64,000 nucleotides of DNA from Roseivirga pacifica (GCF_900111145.1 NZ_FOIR01000002.1:248001-312000); one strand, 5' to 3'; numbered from the stretch's first letter, positions 17,423-26,606 are shown. Numbers and translations are program-made. The notes: generated by a model from the letters alone, not told the origin.

Positions 17423-19096
17423 ATGAAGCCTGCTACCCGGTATACCAAGAGTGGTAGAATCAATATTGCCTACCAAGTGTTTGGCTCGGGGCCGATTGAC
17501 TTGGTGTATATTCCTGGCTGGGTTTCTAACATTGACTGGATGTGGGCATGTCCGGAACTGGTTGATTTTTTGGGTGAGTTGGCCAAGATAGCCCGTGTCA
17601 TTCTCTTCGATAAGCGCGGCACAGGACTTTCTGATCGGGTGGTAGAGCTTTCTACTATTGAAGAAAGAATGGATGATATTCGGGCCGTAATGGATGCGGT
17701 GGACTCAGAGAGAGCCGTATTGTTTGGCCACTCAGAGGGAGGTTCCGTTTCGGCACTTTTTGCAGCTACCTATCCCGATAGAACTATTTCTCTTATCACT
17801 TTCGGAATATTCGCTAAGCGAAGATATGCCTCTGACTACCCATGGGCGCCAACAGATGAAGAGCGTCAAGCTGTGTACGATATGATTGAGCATAGCTGGG
17901 GTAGTGGGGATATGAACTTGGAATCGTTAGCGCCTTCAAAAGCCAACGACAAAGCTTTCATGGATTGGTTGGCCAACTACTTTCGTTCTGGTGCTAGTCC
18001 AAGTGCAGCCTTGGTACTTACCAAAATGAACACTCAGGTAGACATTGTTAAAGTGCTTGGGTCAATAAAGGTACCAACGCTTTTGATGCAGCGTACCGAT
18101 GATATTGATGTAAAAATTGAAGAAGGTAGGTTTATTGAAGAGCGTATTCCTGATGCACGATTAGTTGAGTTCTCTGGTAACGACCACCTCTTTTGGGTTG
18201 GCAATACCAAAGAAGTATTGGACGAAATGCGCTCATTCATTTCAAGCGTGAACCCTGTCCAAAACTATGAGGAAAGACTTTATACTATTTTGGGAGCAAG
18301 AGCATGCGGAAAGCCATTAACTGCAAAGGCTGAAGAATCTGTAAAAAAGTATGTTCATCAATACCGTGGTAGAATTATAGCCTTTAACGAAGAAGGTTTT
18401 ATATCAACTTTTGAAGGCCCTAGTAAAGCTACGCACGCCAGTATTGAAATTGTAAAATCTTTGAGGAGATACAATTTGCCGGTTTCTGTTGGTATTCATA
18501 TTAGAGAAGGTGCGGTTGATGAGTCGCATTTTGTTAGCAAAACCACGCAGCGCTTTATAGATCTTATCTTGGACTATGGCGGTCCAAATCAAATCTTGAT
18601 CACCCAAGGAGTAAAGTACCTGTTGTCCGGTGCTGGACTAAACATGTCGCTTTCCAAAACCACTATAGATCCGGTAAATGAAGAACCCCTTGCTCTCTTT
18701 AGTGTAATTGACTCTCTGGATGAGGCTGTTAATGATGAGTTGCGACCGCTCAGTAATTCTCCCAAAAACGATTCTTTCATAGAGAATGTATTGCAGTGTA
18801 TAGATGAACATTTAGGCAATGAAAGCTTCGGTGTAGAGATGCTTTGCAGAGAAATAGGCGTGAGCGAGCGCCAACTACAGCGTAAGCTTAAGGCTATAAC
18901 CAACAAGTCGCCAAATCAATTAATTAGCTCTGTTCGTTTGCACAGGGCAAAAGAGCTCATTTTGGCAGGTAAATTAAACATCGCTGAAATAGCCTATCAA
19001 ACCGGTTTTTCCAATCCATCTTATTTTTCAAAATGCTTTAAAAAAGAGTTCGGAACAAGCCCTTCAATATTTACCCAACAGGCTCAACAATCTTAA
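17423..19096 (+). CDS. Alpha/beta hydrolase - degenerate class III cyclase - AraC HTH fusion
   Basis: 557 residues in three parts. Residues 1-275 are an alpha/beta hydrolase: nucleophile elbow GHSEGG with Ser104, an acidic residue near TDDIDV, and His in GNDHLFW. Residues about 280-430 resemble a class III adenylate/guanylate cyclase domain as found fused to such hydrolases elsewhere (RGRIIAFNEEGFISTFEGPSKATHASIEI, then SVGIHIREGAV and QILITQGVKYLLSG), but the metal-binding FTDIVGST-type segment is missing, so it should be catalytically dead and perhaps a ligand sensor. Residues about 460-557 are an AraC-type double HTH (IAEIAYQTGFSNPSYFSKCFKKEFGTSP). Probably a cytoplasmic regulator that senses a small ester-like ligand. 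Confidence 0.85.
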   Translation: MKPATRYTKSGRINIAYQVFGSGPIDLVYIPGWVSNIDWMWACPELVDFLGELAKIARVILFDKRGTGLSDRVVELSTIEERMDDIRAVMDAVDSERAVLFGHSEGGSVSALFAATYPDRTISLITFGIFAKRRYASDYPWAPTDEERQAVYDMIEHSWGSGDMNLESLAPSKANDKAFMDWLANYFRSGASPSAALVLTKMNTQVDIVKVLGSIKVPTLLMQRTDDIDVKIEEGRFIEERIPDARLVEFSGNDHLFWVGNTKEVLDEMRSFISSVNPVQNYEERLYTILGARACGKPLTAKAEESVKKYVHQYRGRIIAFNEEGFISTFEGPSKATHASIEIVKSLRRYNLPVSVGIHIREGAVDESHFVSKTTQRFIDLILDYGGPNQILITQGVKYLLSGAGLNMSLSKTTIDPVNEEPLALFSVIDSLDEAVNDELRPLSNSPKNDSFIENVLQCIDEHLGNESFGVEMLCREIGVSERQLQRKLKAITNKSPNQLISSVRLHRAKELILAGKLNIAEIAYQTGFSNPSYFSKCFKKEFGTSPSIFTQQAQQS

Positions 19097-19467
19097 ATGT
19101 CGGGTTTGTTGTATGCCATCTAATTTAGTGCGTCCATTTGTCGGTTTTCTTAGGGTTTTTAGCGGGTTTGTTATACCCCATTTCGTGGCGCATGCTCTAC
19201 TTTTGAATCGTTAAGTGTGAGTGTCCAGAACATCTTCTTGTTTTCAATCTTATTGATTCATTTTGAGAACTTATAAGGGCTCGGAAGGCCTCACACCTTA
19301 TTGTTAGGGTTAAGTACCTTCAGAAGTTTTGGTGTAGTTTATTTAGCAAGGGAAAGATCAATGGGGGAGTTGCGGACGGCAATTCTCCCAATTCGAAAAG
19401 TATCATAAAGGCTGAAAGTATTCCGTAAGCAGAGTTCAGCTAGTTTCCAAACTACAATTTCTACAGG
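19097..19467. other. 371-base gene-free region between convergent genes
   Basis: No gene seen. It lies between the convergent AraC-fusion gene and the B12 radical-SAM gene. Contents: a TAGTTT-CC-AAACTA palindrome at 19441-19454 just past the radical-SAM stop, and an imperfect hairpin at about 19364-19391 (GGGAG-TTGC ... GCAA-TTCTCCC) that could end the leftward transcript. Confidence 0.5.
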
Positions 19468-20838
19468 TTAAACTTCTTGCCAAAGTTCGCGCGGTGTCAA
19501 ATAGGCGTTGCTACTTTGCAGGCTATGTCTGTAGTGGTCTACCACCTTAGCGTGAGAAGCAAGGTTGGGTGATGCAAAAGAATAGAACGCGCTAAAAACC
19601 TTAGAATCACTTTGTAGTAATGATTCAAACTGTTGGCTGAACTCAGCTTTAAGCTCATAATAGTCTTGAATAAAGATATTTGGGTACTTAAAGTTCAGAA
19701 TCAATTCTTGAAACTCTTCTGTGATTGGTGCCGATTGTAATGGAGCCAGCATTACTAGGCTACAGTTGAGTCCTTTTTGTTGGAAAAAACGATGATACTT
19801 CAGCGTGGCTTCAAGGTCTTCCGTTTTTTCGAAAGGGTAGCCCCAAATTAGATTCAAATTGGTTTTCATGTATTGCTGAGTCATTTGAAGTATTGAAGTG
19901 GCTTTTTCAATAGTGAATTGCTTTACTATTTTTTTCAGCACATAGTTTGACCCAGATTCAACACCGTAAAACATGCTCTTGCAACCAGCATCTGCCATTA
20001 AAGCGATAAGCTTTTCATTTGAAAGATTAATATGACCATTGGCTCTCCATGTCATTTTGTTACCACGTGCTAATTTCTTTTCGCAAAATTCCTCTACCCA
20101 TTTTCGGTTAATAATGAAAAGGTCATCCACAAAAGCAATATCTCGCAATCCGACTTTGTAGTATAGATAATCAAGCTCGTCCAATACGTGGTCTACTGAT
20201 CTGCGGGTATTTCGCCTTCCCCACGAGGGAGCTACATCACAAAAAGAACATTTATATGGGCAGCCTCTGCTCGACATTACTGGATAACCAGTATATGCCG
20301 CTAGATCAATATTATTTAAGGATAGATAAGGTATCTCATCGAGTGCTACGATTCTTTCGGCCTGTGGTGTCTTTTTAACTTTACCTTCAATACGATAGCA
20401 AATGCCGGAAACATCTTGAATTTGCCGCTTTTTGTGCAGCCATTCGGCAATTTCAACAACCTGCTTTTCGCCTTCTCCAAAGCAAACCACATCAATGTCT
20501 GCGAACTTATTAGCAGCTTCTTCTGCTACACCAGTAAACCCAGGGCCGCCTACAATTACCGTTTTGTTTGGAGCTTGTTGTTTTACGAGCCTTAAGGCCA
20601 TTATTAAAAGTGGCAGACCGTTGATCATTGTACTAATTGCTGCCGCTCCAGGTGTATCTATTATTTGCTGTGCAAGCAGTTTTGGGTCTAAATATTGACC
20701 TTTAACATGTAGAAACTGATTGAAGGAGCAGGTATAGCCTTTGTCTTCCAGTATTTTTTTTAAAGTTAATACTCCCAAAGGGGGAGAATGGGCTATTCCA
20801 TTTTGATTAATTAGAATATGGTGAAAAGCTATATTCAT
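19468..20838 (-). CDS. B12-binding-domain radical SAM enzyme, predicted RiPP maturase
   Basis: 456 residues from the ATG at 20838, which overlaps the upstream stop as ATGA; the frame also opens earlier (20862), but the overlap favours 20838. Residues about 1-140 look like a cobalamin-binding Rossmann domain (SPPLGVLTLKKILE, VIVGGPGFTG, VVCFGEGE). The radical-SAM core follows with CPYKCSFC at Cys193, 197 and 200 for the 4Fe-4S cluster. This domain order is that of class B radical-SAM enzymes, which include peptide C-methylases and Trp methylases, but also ring-forming enzymes. It is the last gene of the three-gene operon, so its substrate is most likely the DTWxP repeat protein. Reaction not determinable. 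Confidence 0.88.
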   Translation of the reverse strand: MNIAFHHILINQNGIAHSPPLGVLTLKKILEDKGYTCSFNQFLHVKGQYLDPKLLAQQIIDTPGAAAISTMINGLPLLIMALRLVKQQAPNKTVIVGGPGFTGVAEEAANKFADIDVVCFGEGEKQVVEIAEWLHKKRQIQDVSGICYRIEGKVKKTPQAERIVALDEIPYLSLNNIDLAAYTGYPVMSSRGCPYKCSFCDVAPSWGRRNTRRSVDHVLDELDYLYYKVGLRDIAFVDDLFIINRKWVEEFCEKKLARGNKMTWRANGHINLSNEKLIALMADAGCKSMFYGVESGSNYVLKKIVKQFTIEKATSILQMTQQYMKTNLNLIWGYPFEKTEDLEATLKYHRFFQQKGLNCSLVMLAPLQSAPITEEFQELILNFKYPNIFIQDYYELKAEFSQQFESLLQSDSKVFSAFYSFASPNLASHAKVVDHYRHSLQSSNAYLTPRELWQEV

Positions 20839-22169
20839 GCGTATTCCGTTTGAAGTAGCCACTGATGATACTCTTGAAACACCTTAAACAGATTTTTGTA
20901 AAACCCAGGATAACCATTGTTAGGGTTATCTTCGTGATGGCAAGAACAGTAAACGTGTTTTCCTGCCGGGTCTTGCTTGCCATCTGTAAAACGTTCGTGT
21001 GGGCAGTTGCCAAATCCGCACAAGCCAGACCACTCACAAGCTTTGGTTATGTCTTGTCCTTTGCTCTCATTCTTAACAAACTTTTTAAATGCATCTTGCT
21101 GTTCGATGGTTTGTAGATCTAGCTCTCCAGCATTACCAAAGGTGTATTCATTATGAAAAGGCCTGGTACAAGGAGATACAGCACCTGAAGGATCAACACC
21201 AATAATACTAGTACAATATCCACTCGCGAAACAAGAGACTGATCTTTCGTTTGTTAGGTTTTGTATAATGTCTTCGATACAGCGTAGTCTCAAGTTTGGG
21301 TTGGAACTCTGTGCCCATGCATAAGCCAATTCTGTCATAAATGAAGTGTACTGAACCCGACTCATGTTGCTGTCAGCAGAGTTACCAGAAGTGTCTTTTG
21401 GAGTAAATGCAGGGTGCACATCCACATAGTCTACACCAATGCCGATATGGTGGTCAAGAATCCTTTTAGCTATTCCGGGAATAGCAGCTGTTTCTGATCC
21501 TACCACAGTTATTATTCCAAAAACCATGTCATTATCCTGAAGTAACTTTATGCCTTTCATCACTTGCTCATAACTGCCTCTTCCTTTATGGTCGACTCTG
21601 TGTTTGTTATTTAACTCTTCGTCACCGTCCAAACTAATACCAATGCTAAAGTTGTGCTCCATAAAGAAGTCGCACCACTCTTGATCGAGTAGCGTACCGT
21701 TGGTTTGAACACCCAAGGTTAGTTGACCATAAAGCCCCATTTGTTTAATGGTGTCAATGAATTCTTTGAAGAATTTTTTACCGGCTAAAAGCGGTTCGCC
21801 TCCATGAAGGAATACATCACTTATATCTGAATGCGCTACCAGGTTACGCAGGTATGTTCGCATTTCATCAACTCCCATTACCTTTTCGTGAGTACCAGTA
21901 AGGCGTTGGATTTCGTAACAATATTCGCATTTGAGATTGCAATGGTCTCCAACAGGCTTCATCAACAATACTTTTGTCTTTGAATCAGGCCCTTTCGCGA
22001 ACGTAACGTCTGTTGGGTGATAAAAACCCTGGATCAGGCCAAAGGCGGCATTCGCCTCTCGGTCGAATGCGCGCTTTATGGTGTTGGTAACTACATTGTT
22101 GCGTTTTTGCCTGCTATTAGTAATATGAATATCTCTAACAACAGCGCGTAAATCATTTAGCGTTGCCAT
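20835..22169 (-). CDS. SPASM radical SAM peptide maturase
   Basis: 444 residues from the ATG at 22169 (an in-frame TTG at 22175 is less likely). The radical-SAM motif CNLKCEYC is at Cys77, 81 and 84; HGGEPLL at 122-128 and QTNGT at 155-159 are core motifs of the anSME-like group. The C-terminal SPASM region carries Cys313, 319, 334, 378, 384, 389, 408 and 410, enough for two auxiliary clusters. Such enzymes cross-link or modify peptides (sactionine, Lys-Trp, ether or cyclophane bonds). It follows the repeat protein by 18 bases and overlaps the B12 enzyme by ATGA. Residues 1-60 form a helical extension of unknown role. Its partner recognition domain is probably the PqqD-like part of the upstream protein. 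Confidence 0.92.
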   Translation of the reverse strand: MATLNDLRAVVRDIHITNSRQKRNNVVTNTIKRAFDREANAAFGLIQGFYHPTDVTFAKGPDSKTKVLLMKPVGDHCNLKCEYCYEIQRLTGTHEKVMGVDEMRTYLRNLVAHSDISDVFLHGGEPLLAGKKFFKEFIDTIKQMGLYGQLTLGVQTNGTLLDQEWCDFFMEHNFSIGISLDGDEELNNKHRVDHKGRGSYEQVMKGIKLLQDNDMVFGIITVVGSETAAIPGIAKRILDHHIGIGVDYVDVHPAFTPKDTSGNSADSNMSRVQYTSFMTELAYAWAQSSNPNLRLRCIEDIIQNLTNERSVSCFASGYCTSIIGVDPSGAVSPCTRPFHNEYTFGNAGELDLQTIEQQDAFKKFVKNESKGQDITKACEWSGLCGFGNCPHERFTDGKQDPAGKHVYCSCHHEDNPNNGYPGFYKNLFKVFQEYHQWLLQTEYA

Positions 22170-22187
22170 AATCAATTCAATGTTTAG

Positions 22188-23375
22188 TTACTTAATAGAG
22201 TCTTTCCCTTTTTTAACCTTTGCGGCCTCTAAATTCTCTTTTTGCTTCTCTAATTGTGGCTGCCAAGTGTCTAAAAACTTTGGTCTTACATTTGCCATCT
22301 TCTCTTGTAATTCGCTTAAGGAAGGCTGTGAATTTCTGGTGTAACGAGAAATTGTTCCATCTGCATTTCTAACATCTATTACCTGAGTTCTGGCAGTAGT
22401 AGCATTATCTGGATTCCAGGTATCCGAGAACCTTATCATGTTTCTGCCTATATTATTTGGGTTTATATTGGCATTGGGGTTCCAGGTATCGCCAAATGCA
22501 TGTCTTCCTACATTAGCATAGTTAGCGTCAGGGTTCCATGTGTCTGAAAACCTAGGAGCAACAGTATTTCTAGCATATGGGTTTACTGTGTTCGGATTCC
22601 ATGTGTCGGAGAATGCAGCGGCAGACTGAGGCACTCTGCCAGCTGTGGGGTTCCAAGTGTCTACAAAAGCTGCGGGGTTGTTAGGTCGGTATGCAGGGTG
22701 CATCCCAGTATCGGGGTTCCATGTGTCAGAGAAGGCTGGTGAAACTGTAGGACGCGCATGTGGGCTAATCGTGTCAGGATTCCAAGTATCAGAAAAAGCA
22801 GCTACAGGATTTTGGAATGAAGTAAAAGGTGCTCTACCTGTGTCTGGGTTCCATGTATCGGAAAATGCTGCCGGAGCATTTCTACCCAAGTTATTGCTGT
22901 TAATCGGTCCCCAAGTATCCAGGAAGTATCTTTTAGGGTTTACATACTCCTTTTTTAAATCGTCCATAGAATACCCTGTTATCATAGGAGGTAGATATTC
23001 CATTGGCAGGCTTGTCATTTGCAATTCTGTTATGGCCAAGTCTTCTGGTATGTCAGAATCCTTAGGTTCAAATGCTTCAATTAGCTCTAGGTCCTCAAAG
23101 AACTTAACTGTTTTAAGGAGGTCGGATTTGATTCTTTCAGCACTTATAGAGGTTCTTCCATACGCGATTTGAATGTTCAATACAATCTCATCGTGTGGTT
23201 TACCTGTAGATAAATACTGTAGGATTAAACTTGCAGTTGGATTCATCATAAATACAATCTTTTCTTTCAGATCGTATATTCCGAAGTCAAGGCCAAACTG
23301 CCTTTGCTGTAGGTCATCACGAAGTTTAAAACACTTCGACTCTTCTTTTTTCGATGTTTGTTGTTTTTTTGCCAT
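22188..23375 (-). CDS. PqqD-like recognition domain fused to ten DTWxP repeats: candidate multi-core RiPP precursor
   Basis: 395 residues. Residues about 15-105 match the PqqD/RRE fold pattern: FGLDFGIYDLKEKIVFMMNPTASLIL, a GKPHDEI turn and FFEDLELIEAF at the end; RREs bind leader peptides for maturases. Residues 150-372 contain ten copies of F-x-D-T-W-x-P, with Trp at 155, 175, 198, 219, 241, 259, 280, 298, 320 and 371; the consensus of the middle eight is FSDTWNPDT. Spacing is 18-23 residues, with 51 before the last. Linkers are rich in Pro, Asn, Ala and Arg. There is no signal peptide; the tail is Lys-rich. Two radical-SAM genes follow at once. Inference: the repeats are modified, probably at Trp. 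A structural repeat protein that uses an RRE for another reason is the alternative. Confidence 0.85.
   Translation of the reverse strand: MAKKQQTSKKEESKCFKLRDDLQQRQFGLDFGIYDLKEKIVFMMNPTASLILQYLSTGKPHDEIVLNIQIAYGRTSISAERIKSDLLKTVKFFEDLELIEAFEPKDSDIPEDLAITELQMTSLPMEYLPPMITGYSMDDLKKEYVNPKRYFLDTWGPINSNNLGRNAPAAFSDTWNPDTGRAPFTSFQNPVAAFSDTWNPDTISPHARPTVSPAFSDTWNPDTGMHPAYRPNNPAAFVDTWNPTAGRVPQSAAAFSDTWNPNTVNPYARNTVAPRFSDTWNPDANYANVGRHAFGDTWNPNANINPNNIGRNMIRFSDTWNPDNATTARTQVIDVRNADGTISRYTRNSQPSLSELQEKMANVRPKFLDTWQPQLEKQKENLEAAKVKKGKDSIK
22256..22930 (-). repeat. Degenerate tandem coding repeat (10 units, about 54-69 bases apart)
   Basis: Each unit shows on the plus strand a GGNTTCCANGTNTC core, encoding DTWNP in reverse. 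Cores lie near 22258, 22411, 22476, 22531, 22593, 22647, 22713, 22777, 22846 and 22905. Codons vary between units while the residues F, D, T, W and P stay fixed, so selection acts on the peptide, not on recent DNA duplication. Confidence 0.85.
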
Positions 23376-23714
23376 GATATAATGTCTTGTTGAATAGTTA
23401 TATAATATAGGTATATTATTATGTTTTGTATAGTGTAAATGACTAAGTATAAGTCTATTACTGTAAAAATACCTATATGTGGGTATGCAGATTCAGGCTT
23501 TGAGCGAAATGGATTACCGGTTTTTTGGTTTTACAATTGGCTAGCCTAAGGCTATAAAAAGCCAATAGAAAAGAGGGGCATTTGGAGTGTTTAGTTGAAT
23601 GCTTGAGCTATTTCTTGACCATTTAAACACAGATTTCCACACCAGTATAATTGCACCCTAGACACCGGCTAATAGCTGTATATTTAAAACACTGAGATTT
23701 TAAATACATCAGCT
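23376..23714. other. 339-base divergent intergenic region (repeat-protein operon / S9 peptidase)
   Basis: No gene. It must hold both promoters. Seen: a 10-base inverted repeat pair at 23405-23478 (listed separately) and a nested hairpin at 23536-23566 (ATTGGCT ... AGCCAAT around AGCC-TAA-GGCT). No clear TAnnTTTG box is found on either strand near the starts. The region next to the leftward start is very A+T rich. Confidence 0.5.
23405..23478. promoter_or_regulatory. Candidate operator: perfect 10-base inverted repeat upstream of the repeat-protein gene
   Basis: ATATAGGTAT at 23405-23414 and ATACCTATAT at 23469-23478, 54 bases apart, 30-104 bases before the leftward ATG at 23375. A regulator binding both half-sites could loop or flank the promoter. 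Low-complexity A+T surroundings make chance possible. Confidence 0.3.
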
Positions 23715-26453
23715 ATGCAAAAAATTACCTCAAAACAATTTTTTACACTTCTTCTAGCGCTGTTGTGCATTGGCCAACTCGCAAGGGGGCAAGAGAAAAA
23801 GCCACTCACTTTGGCAGATTATGGCCAATGGAATAGTATAAGAAATACAGCCATTTCGCCTAATGGCGAATGGATGACCTACTCATATGTACCTAACGAT
23901 GGAGACTCCAAACTATATGTTCGAAAAATTGATGGAGATACAGTTAGCAGTGCTGTCAACGGAAAACGTGTTTCATTTTCTGACGATAACCTATGGGTAG
24001 CATACCTGAAAGATTTACCTGAAAAAGAAGCTGAAAAGCTCAAAAAACAAGGCAAACCCGCAACCAGCACTTTTGAACTTTATAACCTGAATGCAAAGTC
24101 GGTTCAACAAATTGAGAATGTAAAGACTTTCGGTTTCTCAAATACATCTAATTATGTGGCCATTCACAAAAATGCTGCAGACAGAAAAGCAGAACATGGT
24201 GGAAGTGATCTGATTCTAAAAGACTTAAAGGGAAACAATACACTGAACATCGGTAATGTTTCAAGCTTTGCTTTTAACGAAACAGGCAGTTTGTTTGCCT
24301 ATTTGGTAGATGCTGACGGCAGAGCGGGAAATGGCCTTTTTGTAGTTGACTTGAATGGCCTTCGTACATTCCCTGTACATGCTGGAGATTACACCTACAG
24401 CCAGTTATCATGGAATGAAGCTGGTGATGGACTTGCGGTGCTTTTTGGCACTAAACCAGAAGGTAAAGTGCAAAGGGAAAACACACTTGCTTGGGCTAAT
24501 GGCTTGGCTAGTGGTATGAGTGCAACACCGAGTTTAAAAACCTTTTCATCCACTAATGGCAACGGTTTTCCAGAAAACCATGTGATAAGCGAATACAGCA
24601 GCTTGAGCTGGAATGATGCCGGATCACAAATCTTTTTTGGCATAAAAGAGCAAGATGATGAAGCGAAGAAAGAAGATGAGTTAAAAGCTAATGTAGATGT
24701 TTGGCACTGGAAGGATGATGAAGTTCAGTCACGTCAAATTGTAATGGCTGGCCGCGATAGAAGAGCAACATTTACGTCAGTATTGAATTTAGAAAATGGC
24801 AAGTTTGTACAGCTGCAAACGGAGGATATGTCATTTGTTCGCACCAGCGATAGATCTAAATGGGCAGTGGCCTCTGTAGATAAAGACTATCGTGCAATCC
24901 GCAATCAACCGTCAGGCTATGCCGATTTGTATGCCATTAATACCACTTCTGGTGCAAAGCAACTAATAGCTAAAAATGTTTATCACGACTTGGGTGTTGA
25001 CCCAATGGGACGATATGCCGCCTATACCAAGGACACACAGGTTCAGCTTTATCACTTCGATTCGGGTAAAACAACCAATATTAATGCAAATTCTGATGTT
25101 GACTTTGAGAATCTGGAGTTCGATTATCCGGTGGAACGACCAGTATATGGAATTGCGGGTTGGTCCAAAGATGGCAATTGGGTTTTCATGAATCATAAAT
25201 ATGATATTTATGCATTTTCGATGAATTCTAACGAGGTGATTAACCTTACCCAAGGCATGGGCGATGAAAACGAAATCCGTTTCAGATTGACACGCCTTGA
25301 CCCTGAAGCAGACACCTACGATACTTCAAAACCGCTGTTAATGAGTGCTTATGGTGAGTGGACCAAGCAATCTGGTTATTATGAAGTGACTGTTGGTAAG
25401 AAGCCAAAGGCACTTCATTTTATAGATAAAATGGTTGGCAGACCTACAAAGGCCAAAGATGCCAACGTGATCATGTACACCGAACAAACCTTTGAGGAAT
25501 TTCCGGATTTGTGGGTGGCTAGTACTGACTTTAAGAAGCCAAAGAAAATCACCAATGCCAATCCGCAACAGGCGGAATACAAATGGGGTAGAAGGGTACT
25601 GGTAGATTATACCGATAAGCGCGGTCATAAATTGCAGGCCACATTAGCATTGCCGGCCGATTATGAAGAAGGCAAAAAGTATCCGATGGTGATTTATTTC
25701 TATGAGAAAATGTCTCAGAGGCATCACCAGTATTCTATGCCAACTTATGACGATAGGCCACATATGTCTACCTATGCCAGCAACGGTTATTTAGTGTTAA
25801 TGCCAGATATTGTTTACGATATGGGGAAACCGGGCAGTTCAGCATTAGATGATGTAACAAGTGCGGCTAAAGCGGTGATTGAGCTAGGTTATGCAGACCC
25901 ACAGCGAATTGGTTTACAGGGACATAGCTGGGGTGGTTATGAGTCTTCTTTTATACTCACACAAACCGACATGTTTGCGTGCGTAGTAACGGGTGCGCCA
26001 CTTACCAACCTAATTTCAATGTACAATGTGGCATATAAGCGCAGTGGAAATCTTAATGGGCCAATTATAGAATGGTCGCAGGGTAGAATGGGTGTGAGCC
26101 CGTGGGACGATATGGAGCTATACAGAAGCCAATCGCCTATTCATCATGCGGAGAAGATCAATACGCCATTCTTGATTTTACATGGTACTGCCGATGGTGC
26201 TGTAGATTGGAATCAAGGGTTGGAGTACTACCAAACGGCGCGTAGGTTGGGCAAAGAAGTGATCTTACTATCGTATCCAGATGAACCACATCACCTTACG
26301 AAAGAAGCCAATCAAAAGGACTTTCAGATTAGAATGAAGCAGTACTTTGATCATTATTTAATGGATGCGGACGCACCGGTTTGGCTAAGCAATGGCGTAA
26401 GTAATTTGGACAAAAAACGCGTTAAGCCAGAAGATATGGGCGAGGGTAAATAA
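23715..26453 (+). CDS. Secreted S9-family (prolyl oligopeptidase/DPP IV-like) serine peptidase
   Basis: 912 residues with an N-terminal signal peptide (FFTLLLALLCIGQLARG). The first two thirds form a beta-propeller typical of S9 enzymes; the C-terminal alpha/beta hydrolase has the nucleophile elbow GHSWGGYES, Asp in LHGTADGAVDW and His in PDEPHHLTK, a complete catalytic triad. It removes dipeptides or short peptides in the periplasm. It is divergent from the radical-SAM operon, sharing a 339-base spacer; because it is exported and the repeat protein has no signal, it is not an obvious leader protease. A strong terminator follows. Confidence 0.9.
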   Translation: MQKITSKQFFTLLLALLCIGQLARGQEKKPLTLADYGQWNSIRNTAISPNGEWMTYSYVPNDGDSKLYVRKIDGDTVSSAVNGKRVSFSDDNLWVAYLKDLPEKEAEKLKKQGKPATSTFELYNLNAKSVQQIENVKTFGFSNTSNYVAIHKNAADRKAEHGGSDLILKDLKGNNTLNIGNVSSFAFNETGSLFAYLVDADGRAGNGLFVVDLNGLRTFPVHAGDYTYSQLSWNEAGDGLAVLFGTKPEGKVQRENTLAWANGLASGMSATPSLKTFSSTNGNGFPENHVISEYSSLSWNDAGSQIFFGIKEQDDEAKKEDELKANVDVWHWKDDEVQSRQIVMAGRDRRATFTSVLNLENGKFVQLQTEDMSFVRTSDRSKWAVASVDKDYRAIRNQPSGYADLYAINTTSGAKQLIAKNVYHDLGVDPMGRYAAYTKDTQVQLYHFDSGKTTNINANSDVDFENLEFDYPVERPVYGIAGWSKDGNWVFMNHKYDIYAFSMNSNEVINLTQGMGDENEIRFRLTRLDPEADTYDTSKPLLMSAYGEWTKQSGYYEVTVGKKPKALHFIDKMVGRPTKAKDANVIMYTEQTFEEFPDLWVASTDFKKPKKITNANPQQAEYKWGRRVLVDYTDKRGHKLQATLALPADYEEGKKYPMVIYFYEKMSQRHHQYSMPTYDDRPHMSTYASNGYLVLMPDIVYDMGKPGSSALDDVTSAAKAVIELGYADPQRIGLQGHSWGGYESSFILTQTDMFACVVTGAPLTNLISMYNVAYKRSGNLNGPIIEWSQGRMGVSPWDDMELYRSQSPIHHAEKINTPFLILHGTADGAVDWNQGLEYYQTARRLGKEVILLSYPDEPHHLTKEANQKDFQIRMKQYFDHYLMDADAPVWLSNGVSNLDKKRVKPEDMGEGK

Positions 26454-26485
26454 GCTTAATTTAATCCCAAATAATAAATAGCATT

Positions 26486-26511
26486 AGGCCTCATGAAAGT
26501 GAGGCCTTTTT
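26486..26511 (+). terminator. Intrinsic terminator of the S9 peptidase gene
   Basis: AGGCCTCA (26486-26493), 6-base loop, TGAGGCCT (26500-26507), followed by T residues. Confidence 0.85.
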
Positions 26512-26606
26512 CTGTGGTAAACTTAACATCTTTAAACCTATGGACTGAATGGAAAGTATTCTTGAGACTTTAAAACGTATACCCTGAACACAGGCCCTAT
26601 TTCTAA

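Noticed and set aside
22256-22930. CRISPR-like repeat spacing of about 60 bases
   Set aside because: Units are degenerate at DNA level, in frame, and keep the protein motif; no cas genes in the window.
22645-23172. 175-residue open frame on the plus strand over the repeat-protein gene
   Set aside because: It is the antisense shadow of the repeats (it shows the same period as GFxVSxKA), and lies wholly within the better supported leftward gene.
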